Position numbers and translations under genes: made by a program
Assembly (NCBI GenBank): GCA_024508935.1
Contig: JANINW010000036.1
Span: 117,482 to 167,100, forward strand
Direction of reading: 5' to 3'
Length of the DNA: 49,619 nt
DNA from: Flavipsychrobacter sp.
GTDB lineage: Bacteria > Bacteroidota > Bacteroidia > Chitinophagales > Chitinophagaceae
Notes under the pieces: generated by a model
The model's input: the letters and a program-made list of their open reading frames with translations, nothing else
Told to the model about the DNA's origin: nothing
Database searches by the model: none
Shown: piece after piece, positions 8,655 to 16,917 of the stretch
Numbering within the stretch: the first letter of the stretch is position 1
Layout: every line of letters starts with the position of its first letter

Positions 8655-8674
8655 TAGTTACTTACTTAGCATAT

Positions 8675-8716
8675 AAAATAAAGCAGCCTGTTCAAACGAA
8701 CAGGCTGCTTTATTTT
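8675..8716. terminator. Bidirectional terminator between gdhA and an outer-membrane gene
   Basis: A perfect 19-bp inverted repeat (arms 8675-8693 and 8698-8716, loop AAAC) has a GC-rich core AGCAGCCTG flanked by A-run and T-run ends. The symmetry gives a U-tract on either strand, serving the two convergent genes. Confidence 0.9.
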
Positions 8717-8725
8717 ATTAGTAGG

Positions 8726-9382
8726 TTACCACTGCCGGAAAGGGTCTGTAAACATCTTCAGGCGCAGGCCAACTGTAATGCCATAGTAATAATAACTGTA
8801 CCTGTTACTGGCAGAGATAGGATTGCCTCCTGCTTTAGCAGTGTACGTATAGCTATACTTTGTACTTCCATACCTACCGTCCAGCTGGATGCAGGCATCA
8901 AACTTTTCACCGAGTGTAATATTATACCCTACCCTTAACCCGCCTGTATAACCGGTACCGGGTGCGTAGTTAACTTCTACCGGCACCAGGCTATTCTTCT
9001 CATACTTCGAATTATCGGCACTGTTTGCCACCATCAAACCAAAACTTGCCCCTGCATAAAAATGTTCGGTAAGCATACGGTTAGCAAACAAATATATTGG
9101 CGAAGCCGGGTTGGCAAAATAAAAGGTGGTAGTACTACTCTTACGGCTAATGGGCTGCATATCTACACCCAGGCCAAACTGCCACCTGCGTACATTGGTA
9201 AAAGCATTTATAGAAACCGAGTAATTATACATAGTAGCAGCACCACTTGGCAAAACCGCACTGTCTTTGTTTTGAGGAATGGAATTACCCCCTACTCCGC
9301 CATGCACGGCCAATACAAGCTTTTGTGCGTGCGATATATGAAATGCCCCGACTGCTATTATTCCCAGTAATATCTTTTTCAT
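8726..9382 (-). CDS. Predicted outer-membrane beta-barrel protein
   Basis: This 218-residue protein has a signal peptide (MKKILLGIIAVGAFHISHAQ) and alternating amphipathic strands rich in G, Y and F, such as RRWQFGLGVDMQ, FYAGASFGLMV and YYYGITVGLRLKMF. This is typical of small OmpA-like/PorT-like barrels in Bacteroidota. It does not end in the usual aromatic residue at the very last position, but the final strand is YGITVGLRLKMF before DPFRQW. No ligand or partner can be inferred. It is a single gene with its own terminator shared with gdhA. Confidence 0.65.
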   Translation of the reverse strand: MKKILLGIIAVGAFHISHAQKLVLAVHGGVGGNSIPQNKDSAVLPSGAATMYNYSVSINAFTNVRRWQFGLGVDMQPISRKSSTTTFYFANPASPIYLFANRMLTEHFYAGASFGLMVANSADNSKYEKNSLVPVEVNYAPGTGYTGGLRVGYNITLGEKFDACIQLDGRYGSTKYSYTYTAKAGGNPISASNRYSYYYYGITVGLRLKMFTDPFRQW

Positions 9383-9524
9383 AACGTTTGTCCTATTCGG
9401 GTATAATATTAATGATATAAATACATAAATGGAATTGTATCAATCTTGTTTTTCTAAAAAACACCAAAGCATGCATTTTTGAAGCCTTTATAAAACCTAT
9501 ATTCGTAACTATTAAGCAAGAACA

Positions 9525-10595
9525 ATGCCCCGCCAATTTTACTTACCGATAGTATTAACCATATTACTTTTTACCACTACTGCTTCTAATGCCCAAACAA
9601 GCGATACCAGGATTATTAAGCTTAAACAAAAAGCTGCTTACCATCCCAAAGCCATGCATATTGTTTCAGTAAAAGATGACCGGGAAGACACTGCTGACAT
9701 TGGCTATATCCGTACCGGCCTCGGCCAAAAGGAAACACACATAAACCTCGATAACGGGCTTGCTGCAGCTGTCTCTCAATTTATCTTCAACAATTTCGAC
9801 CAGGATGTATCCACCCCGGAATTTGAAATGCATATCAACAACCTGGAGGTGTCTGACAAACCTATCGGTTTAAAAAAGCAGGTGGATATGCGCTTGAAGA
9901 TCAGCTTCTACCAACATGGCAATAAGATCACTGAATTTACTGCCAGCAATTATATACAATATATGGACGATGCCGGCAGCAGGGCAGAACAACTCATCAG
10001 ACAGGGCATTGAATACTGCATTAAAGAAATAGATAACTGGGCAGCGCAAAACAGCAATACAGTGCTAGCCAGGCCCCAGATAAATGTAATAGTGACCATT
10101 GCTAACACTTCGGACGACCCGGATATAATTGTATATAGCAAACAACGACCACTGACCTTTGATGATTTCCGTGCGACACCTGACGACCTGAGCTTTGCTG
10201 CAGCAGCCACCTATAGCGGTACGGGCATGAGCTATACAGCAGAAAGGATGAACAGCAAAACAACATTAAAAGTGACCATCATGCCCACTTTTAGCAAGGA
10301 TAAATCCTGGTATAAGAAAGATAAAAATAGTCCCCGCGTATTAAAGCATGAGCAGGTTCATTTTGACATCACCGCAATTAAAACATGCGAACTGGTAAAC
10401 AGCATCAGGTCATTTAATTTCTCTGCGGATAATTATGCGAAAGAACTGCAAAACCTGCTGAAAGAAAACGAGAAACAAACCGGCGAGATGCAGCAGCAAT
10501 ATGATAAAGAGACGAATCATGGTACCATCCTCTTAAAGCAACAGGAATGGGCAAACATGGTAGCTGAAAAAATAGCTGCACAAAATTGCTTTTAA
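9525..10595 (+). CDS. Secreted DUF922-like putative zinc protease
   Basis: This 356-residue protein has a signal peptide ending TASNAQ (24). The N-terminal part (about 30-180) is a mixed alpha/beta domain without a recognisable signature. The second half (about 195-355) contains LTFDDFRATP and the motif LKHEQVHFDIT with H275, E276 and H279. That HExxH is embedded as in DUF922 proteins, which are annotated as putative secreted zinc proteases. Catalysis is inferred from HExxH only. It stands alone between divergent and downstream genes, with 142 bases upstream that show no strong motif. Confidence 0.6.
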   Translation: MPRQFYLPIVLTILLFTTTASNAQTSDTRIIKLKQKAAYHPKAMHIVSVKDDREDTADIGYIRTGLGQKETHINLDNGLAAAVSQFIFNNFDQDVSTPEFEMHINNLEVSDKPIGLKKQVDMRLKISFYQHGNKITEFTASNYIQYMDDAGSRAEQLIRQGIEYCIKEIDNWAAQNSNTVLARPQINVIVTIANTSDDPDIIVYSKQRPLTFDDFRATPDDLSFAAAATYSGTGMSYTAERMNSKTTLKVTIMPTFSKDKSWYKKDKNSPRVLKHEQVHFDITAIKTCELVNSIRSFNFSADNYAKELQNLLKENEKQTGEMQQQYDKETNHGTILLKQQEWANMVAEKIAAQNCF

Positions 10596-10629
10596 CAAGT
10601 TTTAAAATATTCGGATAATCTATTCTCAT

Positions 10630-10637
10630 TAGTTTTG
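10630..10637 (+). promoter_or_regulatory. -7 promoter element of the AIM24-family gene
   Basis: TAGTTTTG matches TAnnTTTG, 16 bases before the preferred ATG at 10654. No exact -33 TTTG is present. Confidence 0.4.
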
Positions 10638-10653
10638 ATAAAATTTGAAATTT

Positions 10654-11448
10654 ATGCGCAGCAATCACGAAATAGACTACCGCATTTTTGGTGAAGAAAT
10701 GCAATATGTAGAAGTAGAACTAGACCCTAGCGAAACCGCCATTGCAGAAGCAGGCAGCTTTATGATGATGGACGATGGCATACAAATGGAAACCATTTTT
10801 GGCGATGGCAGCCAGCAGCAAAACTCCGGCTTGCTGGGTAAGTTGTTTTCTGCAGGCAAACGCATCCTGGTAGGTGAGAGTTTGTTTATGACAGCATATA
10901 CCAATATTGGCCAAGGCAAAAAACGTGTGTCATTTGCTTCTCCTTATCCCGGCAAGATCATAGCACTGGACCTACAGCAATTAGGCGGCCGCATTATATG
11001 CCAGAAAGATGCATTTCTCTGCGCAGCAAAAGGTGTATCTATCGGTATCGAATTCCAGAAACGTTTAGGCACAGGCTTATTTGGTGGTGAGGGTTTTATT
11101 ATGGAAAAACTGGAAGGTGACGGAATGGCTTTTGTTCACGCAGGTGGGCACGTAATGCAGCGCGAGCTGCAACCTGGCGAATTGCTGAAAATAGATACCG
11201 GTTGTATAGTAGGTTTTACCGGCAATGTACACTACGATATTCAATTTGTAGGCGGTATTAAAAATACTTTGTTCGGCGGAGAAGGTGTATTCTTTGCTAC
11301 CCTGCGTGGCCCCGGCACTGTGTGGATACAAACGCTGCCCATCAGCAGGCTGGCTAGCCGTATCCTCTCTTATGGCACTTACAAACGCAAGGAAGAAGGC
11401 AGCATACTGGGTGGCATAGGCAATATGCTGGACGGGGACGGCTGGTAG
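10654..11448 (+). CDS. TIGR00266/AIM24 family protein
   Basis: This 264-residue cytosolic protein matches the AIM24/TIGR00266 family, whose fold is a beta-solenoid-like trimer of unknown biochemical role. Typical blocks are AEAGSFMMMDDGI, a Gly-rich segment LGTGLFGGEGFIMEKLEGDG and GGIKNTLFGGEGVFFATLRGPG near the C-terminus. I prefer the ATG at 10654 over an in-frame TTG nine bases upstream, because a TAnnTTTG element lies just in front. It is followed by a terminator shared with the E2 gene. Confidence 0.85.
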   Translation: MRSNHEIDYRIFGEEMQYVEVELDPSETAIAEAGSFMMMDDGIQMETIFGDGSQQQNSGLLGKLFSAGKRILVGESLFMTAYTNIGQGKKRVSFASPYPGKIIALDLQQLGGRIICQKDAFLCAAKGVSIGIEFQKRLGTGLFGGEGFIMEKLEGDGMAFVHAGGHVMQRELQPGELLKIDTGCIVGFTGNVHYDIQFVGGIKNTLFGGEGVFFATLRGPGTVWIQTLPISRLASRILSYGTYKRKEEGSILGGIGNMLDGDGW

Positions 11449-11469
11449 ACAATAAACGCACTATAAATA

Positions 11470-11497
11470 ATAAAGGCGGGCCACAGCCCGCCTTTAT
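11470..11497. terminator. Bidirectional terminator between the AIM24 gene and the E2 gene
   Basis: AAAGGCGGGC and GCCCGCCTTT form a 10-bp stem (extended by TA/TA) around a CACA loop, with A/T runs on both sides, between two convergent genes. Confidence 0.88.
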
Positions 11498-11512
11498 ATT
11501 TCGAATCAGTAT

Positions 11513-13144
11513 TTATACCAGCATTGTAACCGGGTTTTCCAGGTATGCTTTCAATGTTTGCAGGAAGCGGGCCCCTACTGCTCCATCTACCGTGCGGTGG
11601 TCGCAGCTGAGTGTCAGTTTTAGCAACTGGCGTATCACTACCTGGTTATTCTCTACAACAGGTGCAGCTTCTATTTTACCGATAGCCAGTATACAGCTTG
11701 CCGGGTAATTGATGATGGCTGTAAATTCATCTATATCCATCATACCCAGGTTAGATACCGTGAAGGTATTACCGGAAAACTCTGGTGGTTGTAGTTTTTT
11801 ATTACGGGCTTTATCAGCCAATGCCTTTGCTTCTTCAGCTATCTGGGACAATGATTTCTGGTCGGCAAATTTAATTACCGGAACAATAAGGCCTTCTTCC
11901 AATGCAACAGCATTACCTACATGTATATGCTGGTTGTGACGGATGAAATCGCCCATCCAGGTACTGTTCACATCAGGGTGCTGACGCAATGCCATAGCGC
12001 AGGCTTTTATGATCAGGTCATTGAATGACACCTTCACAGGCGAAATATCATTGATAGCCTTACGGGCCTGCATGGCATTATCCATCTTCACCGTCATACG
12101 CAGGTAGAAATGCGGTGCACCATTCTTGCTCTGCCCAAGCCTTTCGGCTATTACCCTGCGCATTTGCGTTACCGGTGTATCTGTAAAACCTTCCTGGCCC
12201 ATAACAGTACCGGTTGCAACTGTTCCAGCTGTTTTCGGCGCTGCCTGTCCCGGCTGGAAATTATCTATATCGCGCTTAATTATACGTCCGTTATCGCCCG
12301 AGCCTGAAACCTGGCTGAGATCTATACCTTTATCTTCAGCCAGCTTCTTAGCTAATGGCGACGCTTTTACACGACTGTCGCCAGAAGCTGCGTGTGCCCC
12401 GCCATTTGCTGCCGGTTGTTGCGCAGGGGCACTAGCAACAGGCTGTGCAGGTGCATTGTTTGCGGCAGGTTGTGCAGGAGCTGCACCTGCTGCAGGGGCA
12501 TCAAGGTAAGGCTGTACATCCGTACCTTCTTTACCCACAATGGCAATAATATCATTGATCTTCGCGGCTTCTCCTTCCTTCACACCTATATACAGCAATG
12601 TACCATCTGCATATCCCATTACTTCCATAGTAGCCTTATCCGTCTCTACTTCTGCCAGTACATCATCGCTCTTTACTTTATCACCTACTTTTTTATGCCA
12701 GGCCACTATCTTCCCTTCCTTCATCGTATCGCTCAGCAATGGCATACGTACTACAGTAGCATCGCCGGGCTTAGGCGTAGCAGCAGGAGCAGCATTTTGC
12801 TTTGCATTATTATTTTCCGGTGCCTGCTGCGGTTGCGCTGCAGCCGGCGCGGGAGCTGCCTCGGCTTGCTTTGGCTGCTCTGCTAAAAGGCTTTTATAAT
12901 CTTCCCCTTCTTTACCTACAATAGCTATAATATCATTCACTTTGGCAGCCTTGCCTTTTTCTACACCTATATATAACAGTGTACCGTCTACATATGGCAT
13001 CACTTCCATAGTAGCTTTATCTGTCTCAACTTCTGCCAGTACGTCGTCGCTTTTTACTTTGTCACCAACTTTTTTATGCCAGGCTGCTATCACACCCTCT
13101 TTCATCGTATCGCTCAACAGTGGCATTCGTATCGCTTCGGCCAT
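11513..13144 (-). CDS. Pyruvate dehydrogenase E2 (dihydrolipoamide acetyltransferase)
   Basis: This 543-residue E2 core of a 2-oxoacid dehydrogenase transfers acetyl groups from lipoyl arms to CoA. It has two lipoyl domains with lipoyl lysines K43 and K170, each in an identical ETDKATMEV context. Ala/Pro/Gln-rich flexible linkers separate them. A peripheral subunit-binding domain follows (about 259-294, VKASPLAKKLAEDKGIDL). The C-terminal catalytic domain carries DHRTVDG with H516 and D520. The two-lipoyl arrangement and the linkers fit PDH E2 rather than OGDH E2. E1 and E3 genes are not in the window. The lipoyl domains are nearly identical to each other. Confidence 0.92.
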   Translation of the reverse strand: MAEAIRMPLLSDTMKEGVIAAWHKKVGDKVKSDDVLAEVETDKATMEVMPYVDGTLLYIGVEKGKAAKVNDIIAIVGKEGEDYKSLLAEQPKQAEAAPAPAAAQPQQAPENNNAKQNAAPAATPKPGDATVVRMPLLSDTMKEGKIVAWHKKVGDKVKSDDVLAEVETDKATMEVMGYADGTLLYIGVKEGEAAKINDIIAIVGKEGTDVQPYLDAPAAGAAPAQPAANNAPAQPVASAPAQQPAANGGAHAASGDSRVKASPLAKKLAEDKGIDLSQVSGSGDNGRIIKRDIDNFQPGQAAPKTAGTVATGTVMGQEGFTDTPVTQMRRVIAERLGQSKNGAPHFYLRMTVKMDNAMQARKAINDISPVKVSFNDLIIKACAMALRQHPDVNSTWMGDFIRHNQHIHVGNAVALEEGLIVPVIKFADQKSLSQIAEEAKALADKARNKKLQPPEFSGNTFTVSNLGMMDIDEFTAIINYPASCILAIGKIEAAPVVENNQVVIRQLLKLTLSCDHRTVDGAVGARFLQTLKAYLENPVTMLV

Positions 13145-13233
13145 AAAAACGGTCTATTAATTTTTGAGCCTCAAAAGTATAAAAAAATTAGCTGATTAGC
13201 GGATGCTATAATTAGCTAAGGAAACTGTCGCGT

Positions 13234-15078
13234 TTAGTACTCAATTTGCAGGTTCAGGGCATCTTTCAGCTTGCCGAGGTCTGGGTTTTTAGCCACCATG
13301 GCATCATACATTTCCTGCTTGCTGAGCACTGTTTTCTGCTCGGTAGCCACGGCTTCCGCATCTTCCCTTACTTCCGCTATAACCCTAAGCGTGGGAATAC
13401 CCGTATGCATACGGAAAAAGTCAATAAGTATGCTGCGCTGGTCTTTTACATATTCTACTGCAAAATTGGTAGGGGCAATGATCTTTACCTCCTCCGGCGG
13501 GTTTGATTCCAGCTTCATGGCTGAGAACTGTACATAATACACCCCTTTATTTTCGTCTTTCAGCTTCTGTACAAACTTATCAAACACTTCCTGGGCCATT
13601 TCCTGGGTCAGCTCGCGTATCTCTACTTCCACAGCTTTTGTATTGTTCACCGCTGCGTCTATCTCGTCCATCAGGTTTTTACTGATGCGGCGGCTGGCAG
13701 GAGCAGGCTGGGGATTGGACACGGGTTGTGCTGCAACTGGCGAAGTAACCGGCGCCGGAGTTGCCTGGGGTGGTGCTACAGGAGCTACTTCAGGTAGCTG
13801 TGCAGGTACTGCAGGGGCTACAGGTTCTTGCGGCATTATCGCTTCCACAGAAGGGCCAGGCTGAGATTTTACCATGGGAACCGGTTCCTGCACCTGTGCA
13901 ACAGGCAGAGGGGCAGGTTGGTAAATCTGTTGCGTCGGTTCACCCAAACCTATTGGTTCAAAGTTTTTTTTTACATCGGTAGCCTGCAATACGTAGCATA
14001 GCCTGATGAAACACATTTCAATATGCAGGCGCTTATTATTGGCATTTTTATAGTTTAGCTCGGCGTCATTTACAATATTCAGAGCTGAAATAATAAACGA
14101 TGGTGGTGTCTGGTTAGCCTTTTCGTGAAATACCGGTTTATGGTCATTCGGTACATCCAGCAGTTTAGCCATGCGCGGGTCTTTGCACAGTAATAGGTTA
14201 CGCAAGTGCTCTGCCATACCTTCCAGTATCACATTACCTTCAAAACCACGGTCCAGGGCAGCATCCAGTTGCAAAAGAGTATTACTGATATCCTGGCTTA
14301 GGATACTATCGGTCAGTTTAAAATAAAAATCAGCATCCAGCAGGTTCAGGTGCTCCATGGTATTGCTGTAGGTAAGCGTGCCATTGGTAAAGCTTACTAT
14401 CCTGTCCAGCATACTCAGCGCATCGCGCATACAGCCTTCACTCTTTTGAGCTATAATATGCAGTGCTGCTTCCTGTGCAGTAATATTTTCTTTGCCCGCA
14501 ATACCTTGCAGGTGTGCTACTATATCATGCGTGGTAATGCGTTTGAAATCGAATATCTGGCAACGGCTAAGGATGGTAGGCAATATCTTATGCTTTTCCG
14601 TAGTGGCCAGTATAAAAATAGCATACGGAGGCGGTTCTTCGAGGGTCTTCAAAAAAGCATTGAAGGCCGCAGCGCTGAGCATGTGCACCTCGTCTATAAT
14701 ATATATCTTGTATTTACCCTGCTGTGGTGCAAACCGTACCTGGTCTATCAGGTTGCGTATATCATCTACCGAGTTATTACTGGCAGCATCCAGTTCAAAT
14801 ACATTGAAAGAAGTATTGTTGTTAAAGCTCTGGCAGGTGGCACAGGTGCCACAGGCTTCCATATCCGGGGTAGGATGTTCGCAGTTGATAGTCTTTGCCA
14901 ATATACGGGCACAGGTAGTTTTACCTACACCTCGCGGACCGCAAAACAAGTAAGCATGCGCCAGATGGTTGTGACGGATGGCATTTTTCAGCGTTGTGGT
15001 TATGTGCTCCTGCCCAACTACGGTGTCGAAGGTTTGCGGGCGGTACTTACGGGCCGATACTATATAATTTTCTGACAT
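13234..15078 (-). CDS. dnaX: DNA polymerase III subunits gamma/tau
   Basis: This 614-residue AAA+ clamp-loader ATPase loads the sliding clamp at the replication fork. Walker A is GPRGVGKT (47-54), the zinc module uses C66, C76, C79 and C82, the Walker B-like DEVH is at 129-132, and the sensor motif LSRCQ follows. A Pro/Ala/Gln-rich linker (about 385-455) leads to a C-terminal tau-like domain. No A-run typical of programmed frameshifting was noticed, so whether a short gamma form exists is open. It is transcribed before, and in the same direction as, the E2 gene with an 89-base gap. A TAATTTTG motif at 15089-15096 (minus) may be its -7 box. Confidence 0.95.
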   Translation of the reverse strand: MSENYIVSARKYRPQTFDTVVGQEHITTTLKNAIRHNHLAHAYLFCGPRGVGKTTCARILAKTINCEHPTPDMEACGTCATCQSFNNNTSFNVFELDAASNNSVDDIRNLIDQVRFAPQQGKYKIYIIDEVHMLSAAAFNAFLKTLEEPPPYAIFILATTEKHKILPTILSRCQIFDFKRITTHDIVAHLQGIAGKENITAQEAALHIIAQKSEGCMRDALSMLDRIVSFTNGTLTYSNTMEHLNLLDADFYFKLTDSILSQDISNTLLQLDAALDRGFEGNVILEGMAEHLRNLLLCKDPRMAKLLDVPNDHKPVFHEKANQTPPSFIISALNIVNDAELNYKNANNKRLHIEMCFIRLCYVLQATDVKKNFEPIGLGEPTQQIYQPAPLPVAQVQEPVPMVKSQPGPSVEAIMPQEPVAPAVPAQLPEVAPVAPPQATPAPVTSPVAAQPVSNPQPAPASRRISKNLMDEIDAAVNNTKAVEVEIRELTQEMAQEVFDKFVQKLKDENKGVYYVQFSAMKLESNPPEEVKIIAPTNFAVEYVKDQRSILIDFFRMHTGIPTLRVIAEVREDAEAVATEQKTVLSKQEMYDAMVAKNPDLGKLKDALNLQIEY

Positions 15079-15262
15079 CTCTTCCCTTCAAAATTAAAGA
15101 GTAAAAAGGCAAAAAGAAAAAAGAAGTTTCTGTTATGGGGATAGCTTGTTCATTACTTTATGCACACGTTCATATACCGGTACCGGCAGGCGGACATAAT
15201 ACACATTTTACCTGTATAATGGCATCTGTTGAAATATGTTAGAAATTATACAAATAAACATA

Positions 15263-15270
15263 TAATTTTG
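15263..15270 (+). promoter_or_regulatory. Putative -7 element of the EGF-like lipoprotein gene
   Basis: TAATTTTG matches TAnnTTTG and lies 24 bases before the ATG at 15295. The -33 element is not convincing. The remainder of the 216-base gap after dnaX shows no other recognisable feature. Confidence 0.4.
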
Positions 15271-15294
15271 TACCGAGGATAAAACACACATACT

Positions 15295-15726
15295 ATGCAT
15301 AAATATCTCACACTATTTACGGCAATCATAACAACAGTTATTTTTTCAACTGTATTGTACACCAGTTGCACTACTGACAAATGTAAAGATGTAAGTTGCC
15401 TGAATGGTGGCACCTGCTCAGACGGTGTTTGTAAATGTCCAAGCGGTTATACCGGTTCAAACTGTGAAAAGCGGACCTGCGAAGCCAATAACACCGCTAA
15501 GGTACGCTTCATAAACAAGACCGGCACCAGCCAAACCTATTCGGTAATATGGGACGGCTCTACTATTACAACTATAGGCCCCGGTGCTACTTCTGATTAC
15601 TTCACGGTGGCTGCCGGCCAGCATACGCTGTTGTTCAAAATTGCGAACAGCACCCAGGAAGCTTGTTCAATGAGCACTCCTAACCTGGCCGTATGTTCTT
15701 CTATGGAATACTGGTGCACTAAATAA
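15295..15726 (+). CDS. Putative lipoprotein with an EGF-like domain
   Basis: This 143-residue protein has a hydrophobic export signal ending at TSC (C25), a loose lipobox typical for Bacteroidota but not an ideal one. It is followed directly by a six-cysteine EGF-like module: C30, C35, C41, C46, C48 and C57, with the hallmark NGGTC and C-x-C-x8-C spacing and GYTGSNC. The remaining about 80 residues form a beta-rich domain (VRFINKTGTSQTY, a YFTVAAGQHTLLFKI strand) with two more cysteines. It probably sits on the outer membrane. No binding partner is evident. Confidence 0.7.
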   Translation: MHKYLTLFTAIITTVIFSTVLYTSCTTDKCKDVSCLNGGTCSDGVCKCPSGYTGSNCEKRTCEANNTAKVRFINKTGTSQTYSVIWDGSTITTIGPGATSDYFTVAAGQHTLLFKIANSTQEACSMSTPNLAVCSSMEYWCTK

Positions 15727-15746
15727 GGCAATAGTGCCTTAACTTT
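15724..15746 (+). terminator. Weak terminator after the EGF-like lipoprotein gene
   Basis: TAAGGCA and TGCCTTA pair around an ATAG loop immediately at the stop codon, followed by AC and a short TTT. The T-tract is poor. Confidence 0.4.
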
Positions 15747-15754
15747 ATAGTACC

Positions 15755-15952
15755 ATGTTACTGATAGCCATCCTACTCCCCTGGCTTTCATTTTTGCTGA
15801 GGGGGCGTATATTTCATTTTATCATTTGCCTGCTGCTGCAGATAACCCTTATCGGCTGGCTGCCTGCCGCAATATGGGCTGTAGTAGACCTGCAAAACCG
15901 CAGGGCCGAAAGAAGGACCAACCGGCTGGTAAGGGCTATGCGAAGAGGATAA
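15755..15952 (+). CDS. YqaE/Pmp3-like small membrane protein
   Basis: This 65-residue protein has two hydrophobic helices joined by a short RGR turn (LLPWLSFLLRGRIFHF) and the second-helix pattern ITLIGWLPAAIWAVVDLQ, characteristic of the YqaE/Pmp3 proteolipid family. A basic tail RRAERRTNRLVRAMRRG follows. Family members sit in the cytoplasmic membrane and are linked to salt and membrane-potential stress in other organisms. The ATG is 28 bases after the upstream stop codon, and the gene ends two bases before the convergent DUF4349 gene. Confidence 0.7.
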   Translation: MLLIAILLPWLSFLLRGRIFHFIICLLLQITLIGWLPAAIWAVVDLQNRRAERRTNRLVRAMRRG

Positions 15953-15954
15953 TG

Positions 15955-16818
15955 TTACATTCTCGCAACCCTGCTACGTCGCCTATATATCACCACCAGC
16001 ACAATACCAGTGATTAACGAGAATGGCCAGATAGTTATTATTGCCAGCACGAACCCTTGCAGTATATTCATGCCCTTCATTATTGCTAGGCCTAATTCAC
16101 TAAAAAAAGGAATAGTTGTCATACTGCGCACATCAGGTACAATAGCTACAATGGCTTGCTGTGGTGCAGAAAACTGCACACTTAGCGTTGCATAATTTAC
16201 ATCGTCCAGCAGTTTTAAATTCTCTATCCGGCGGTCTGTTTTCTCATCTGCTGCATCCTGTTTATAATGCCCTACCTGCAGGGCTTCTACAGAGTTGTCT
16301 GCCAGCTTTTCTGCTTTTACAACAGTTTGCGTATCTGCATACTGGTTTTTAATAGCATTGCCCAGGTAAGTATACGTCTCATCGTATTGGTTGAATATAC
16401 GTTTGCTGGTAAAACTACTCATACCAGTGAGTATATTCATAACCGAATCGGTAAGTGCAGCAGGTACCCGAATAACCATGTTGGCCGATGGAGTGTAACT
16501 ACTTACCTGCTTAATAGAATCTGCCGCATAATAAACCTCTTTAATCTCCCCTGCTTCATTTACCATATTGCTTTCCATCACCATACCTCCTACGCCATTC
16601 ACCAATTGTTCGGCTTTTTGCACTGCAGGCAACACATCTTTCACTTCACAAACAAGGCTACCTTTTTTAATGATCTTTCGCGAAGGTGCCTGCAGCGAAC
16701 GTATATCTGTAGCGAATCTTGTAGAGTCTGCAGCAGATAAAATATCTCTTTCATTTTGACTATTACAGGCAGCAAGCCATAGCAGCGGCAATGCCGCAGC
16801 AAGCAAACGAATACGCAT
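15955..16818 (-). CDS. DUF4349 domain lipoprotein
   Basis: This 287-residue protein has a lipobox at LAAC (C18). The region about 45-220 matches DUF4349 (KIIKKGSLVCEVKDV, MVIRVPAALTDSVMN, then a helical central part and YATLSVQF). A membrane helix near 250-277 (GFVLAIITIWPFSLITGIVLVVIY) ends in a basic RRRSRVARM tail. The family is of unknown function. Lipidated N-terminus plus C-terminal membrane span suggests that it is held at the inner membrane facing the periplasm. It converges with the Pmp3-like gene with only 2 bases between the stops. Confidence 0.82.
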   Translation of the reverse strand: MRIRLLAAALPLLWLAACNSQNERDILSAADSTRFATDIRSLQAPSRKIIKKGSLVCEVKDVLPAVQKAEQLVNGVGGMVMESNMVNEAGEIKEVYYAADSIKQVSSYTPSANMVIRVPAALTDSVMNILTGMSSFTSKRIFNQYDETYTYLGNAIKNQYADTQTVVKAEKLADNSVEALQVGHYKQDAADEKTDRRIENLKLLDDVNYATLSVQFSAPQQAIVAIVPDVRSMTTIPFFSELGLAIMKGMNILQGFVLAIITIWPFSLITGIVLVVIYRRRSRVARM

Positions 16819-16917
16819 AATGGGGATGTTTTGAGGTTATAGTTATTTATACCTCAACTGCGCAAAAGGTAAGCTGCCGAGAGTGTTAAAGATTGTGTAA
16901 ATGACGACGGTTCAACA

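Noticed and set aside
12367-13160. Long open frames and repetitive sequence opposite the E2 gene
   Set aside because: They are shadows of the duplicated lipoyl domains and Ala/Pro/Gln linkers; the repeated peptide on the opposite strand only mirrors the duplication.
16161-16740. Open frames antisense to the DUF4349 gene
   Set aside because: They overlap a well-supported lipoprotein gene, contain no motif, and have no promoter or start context.
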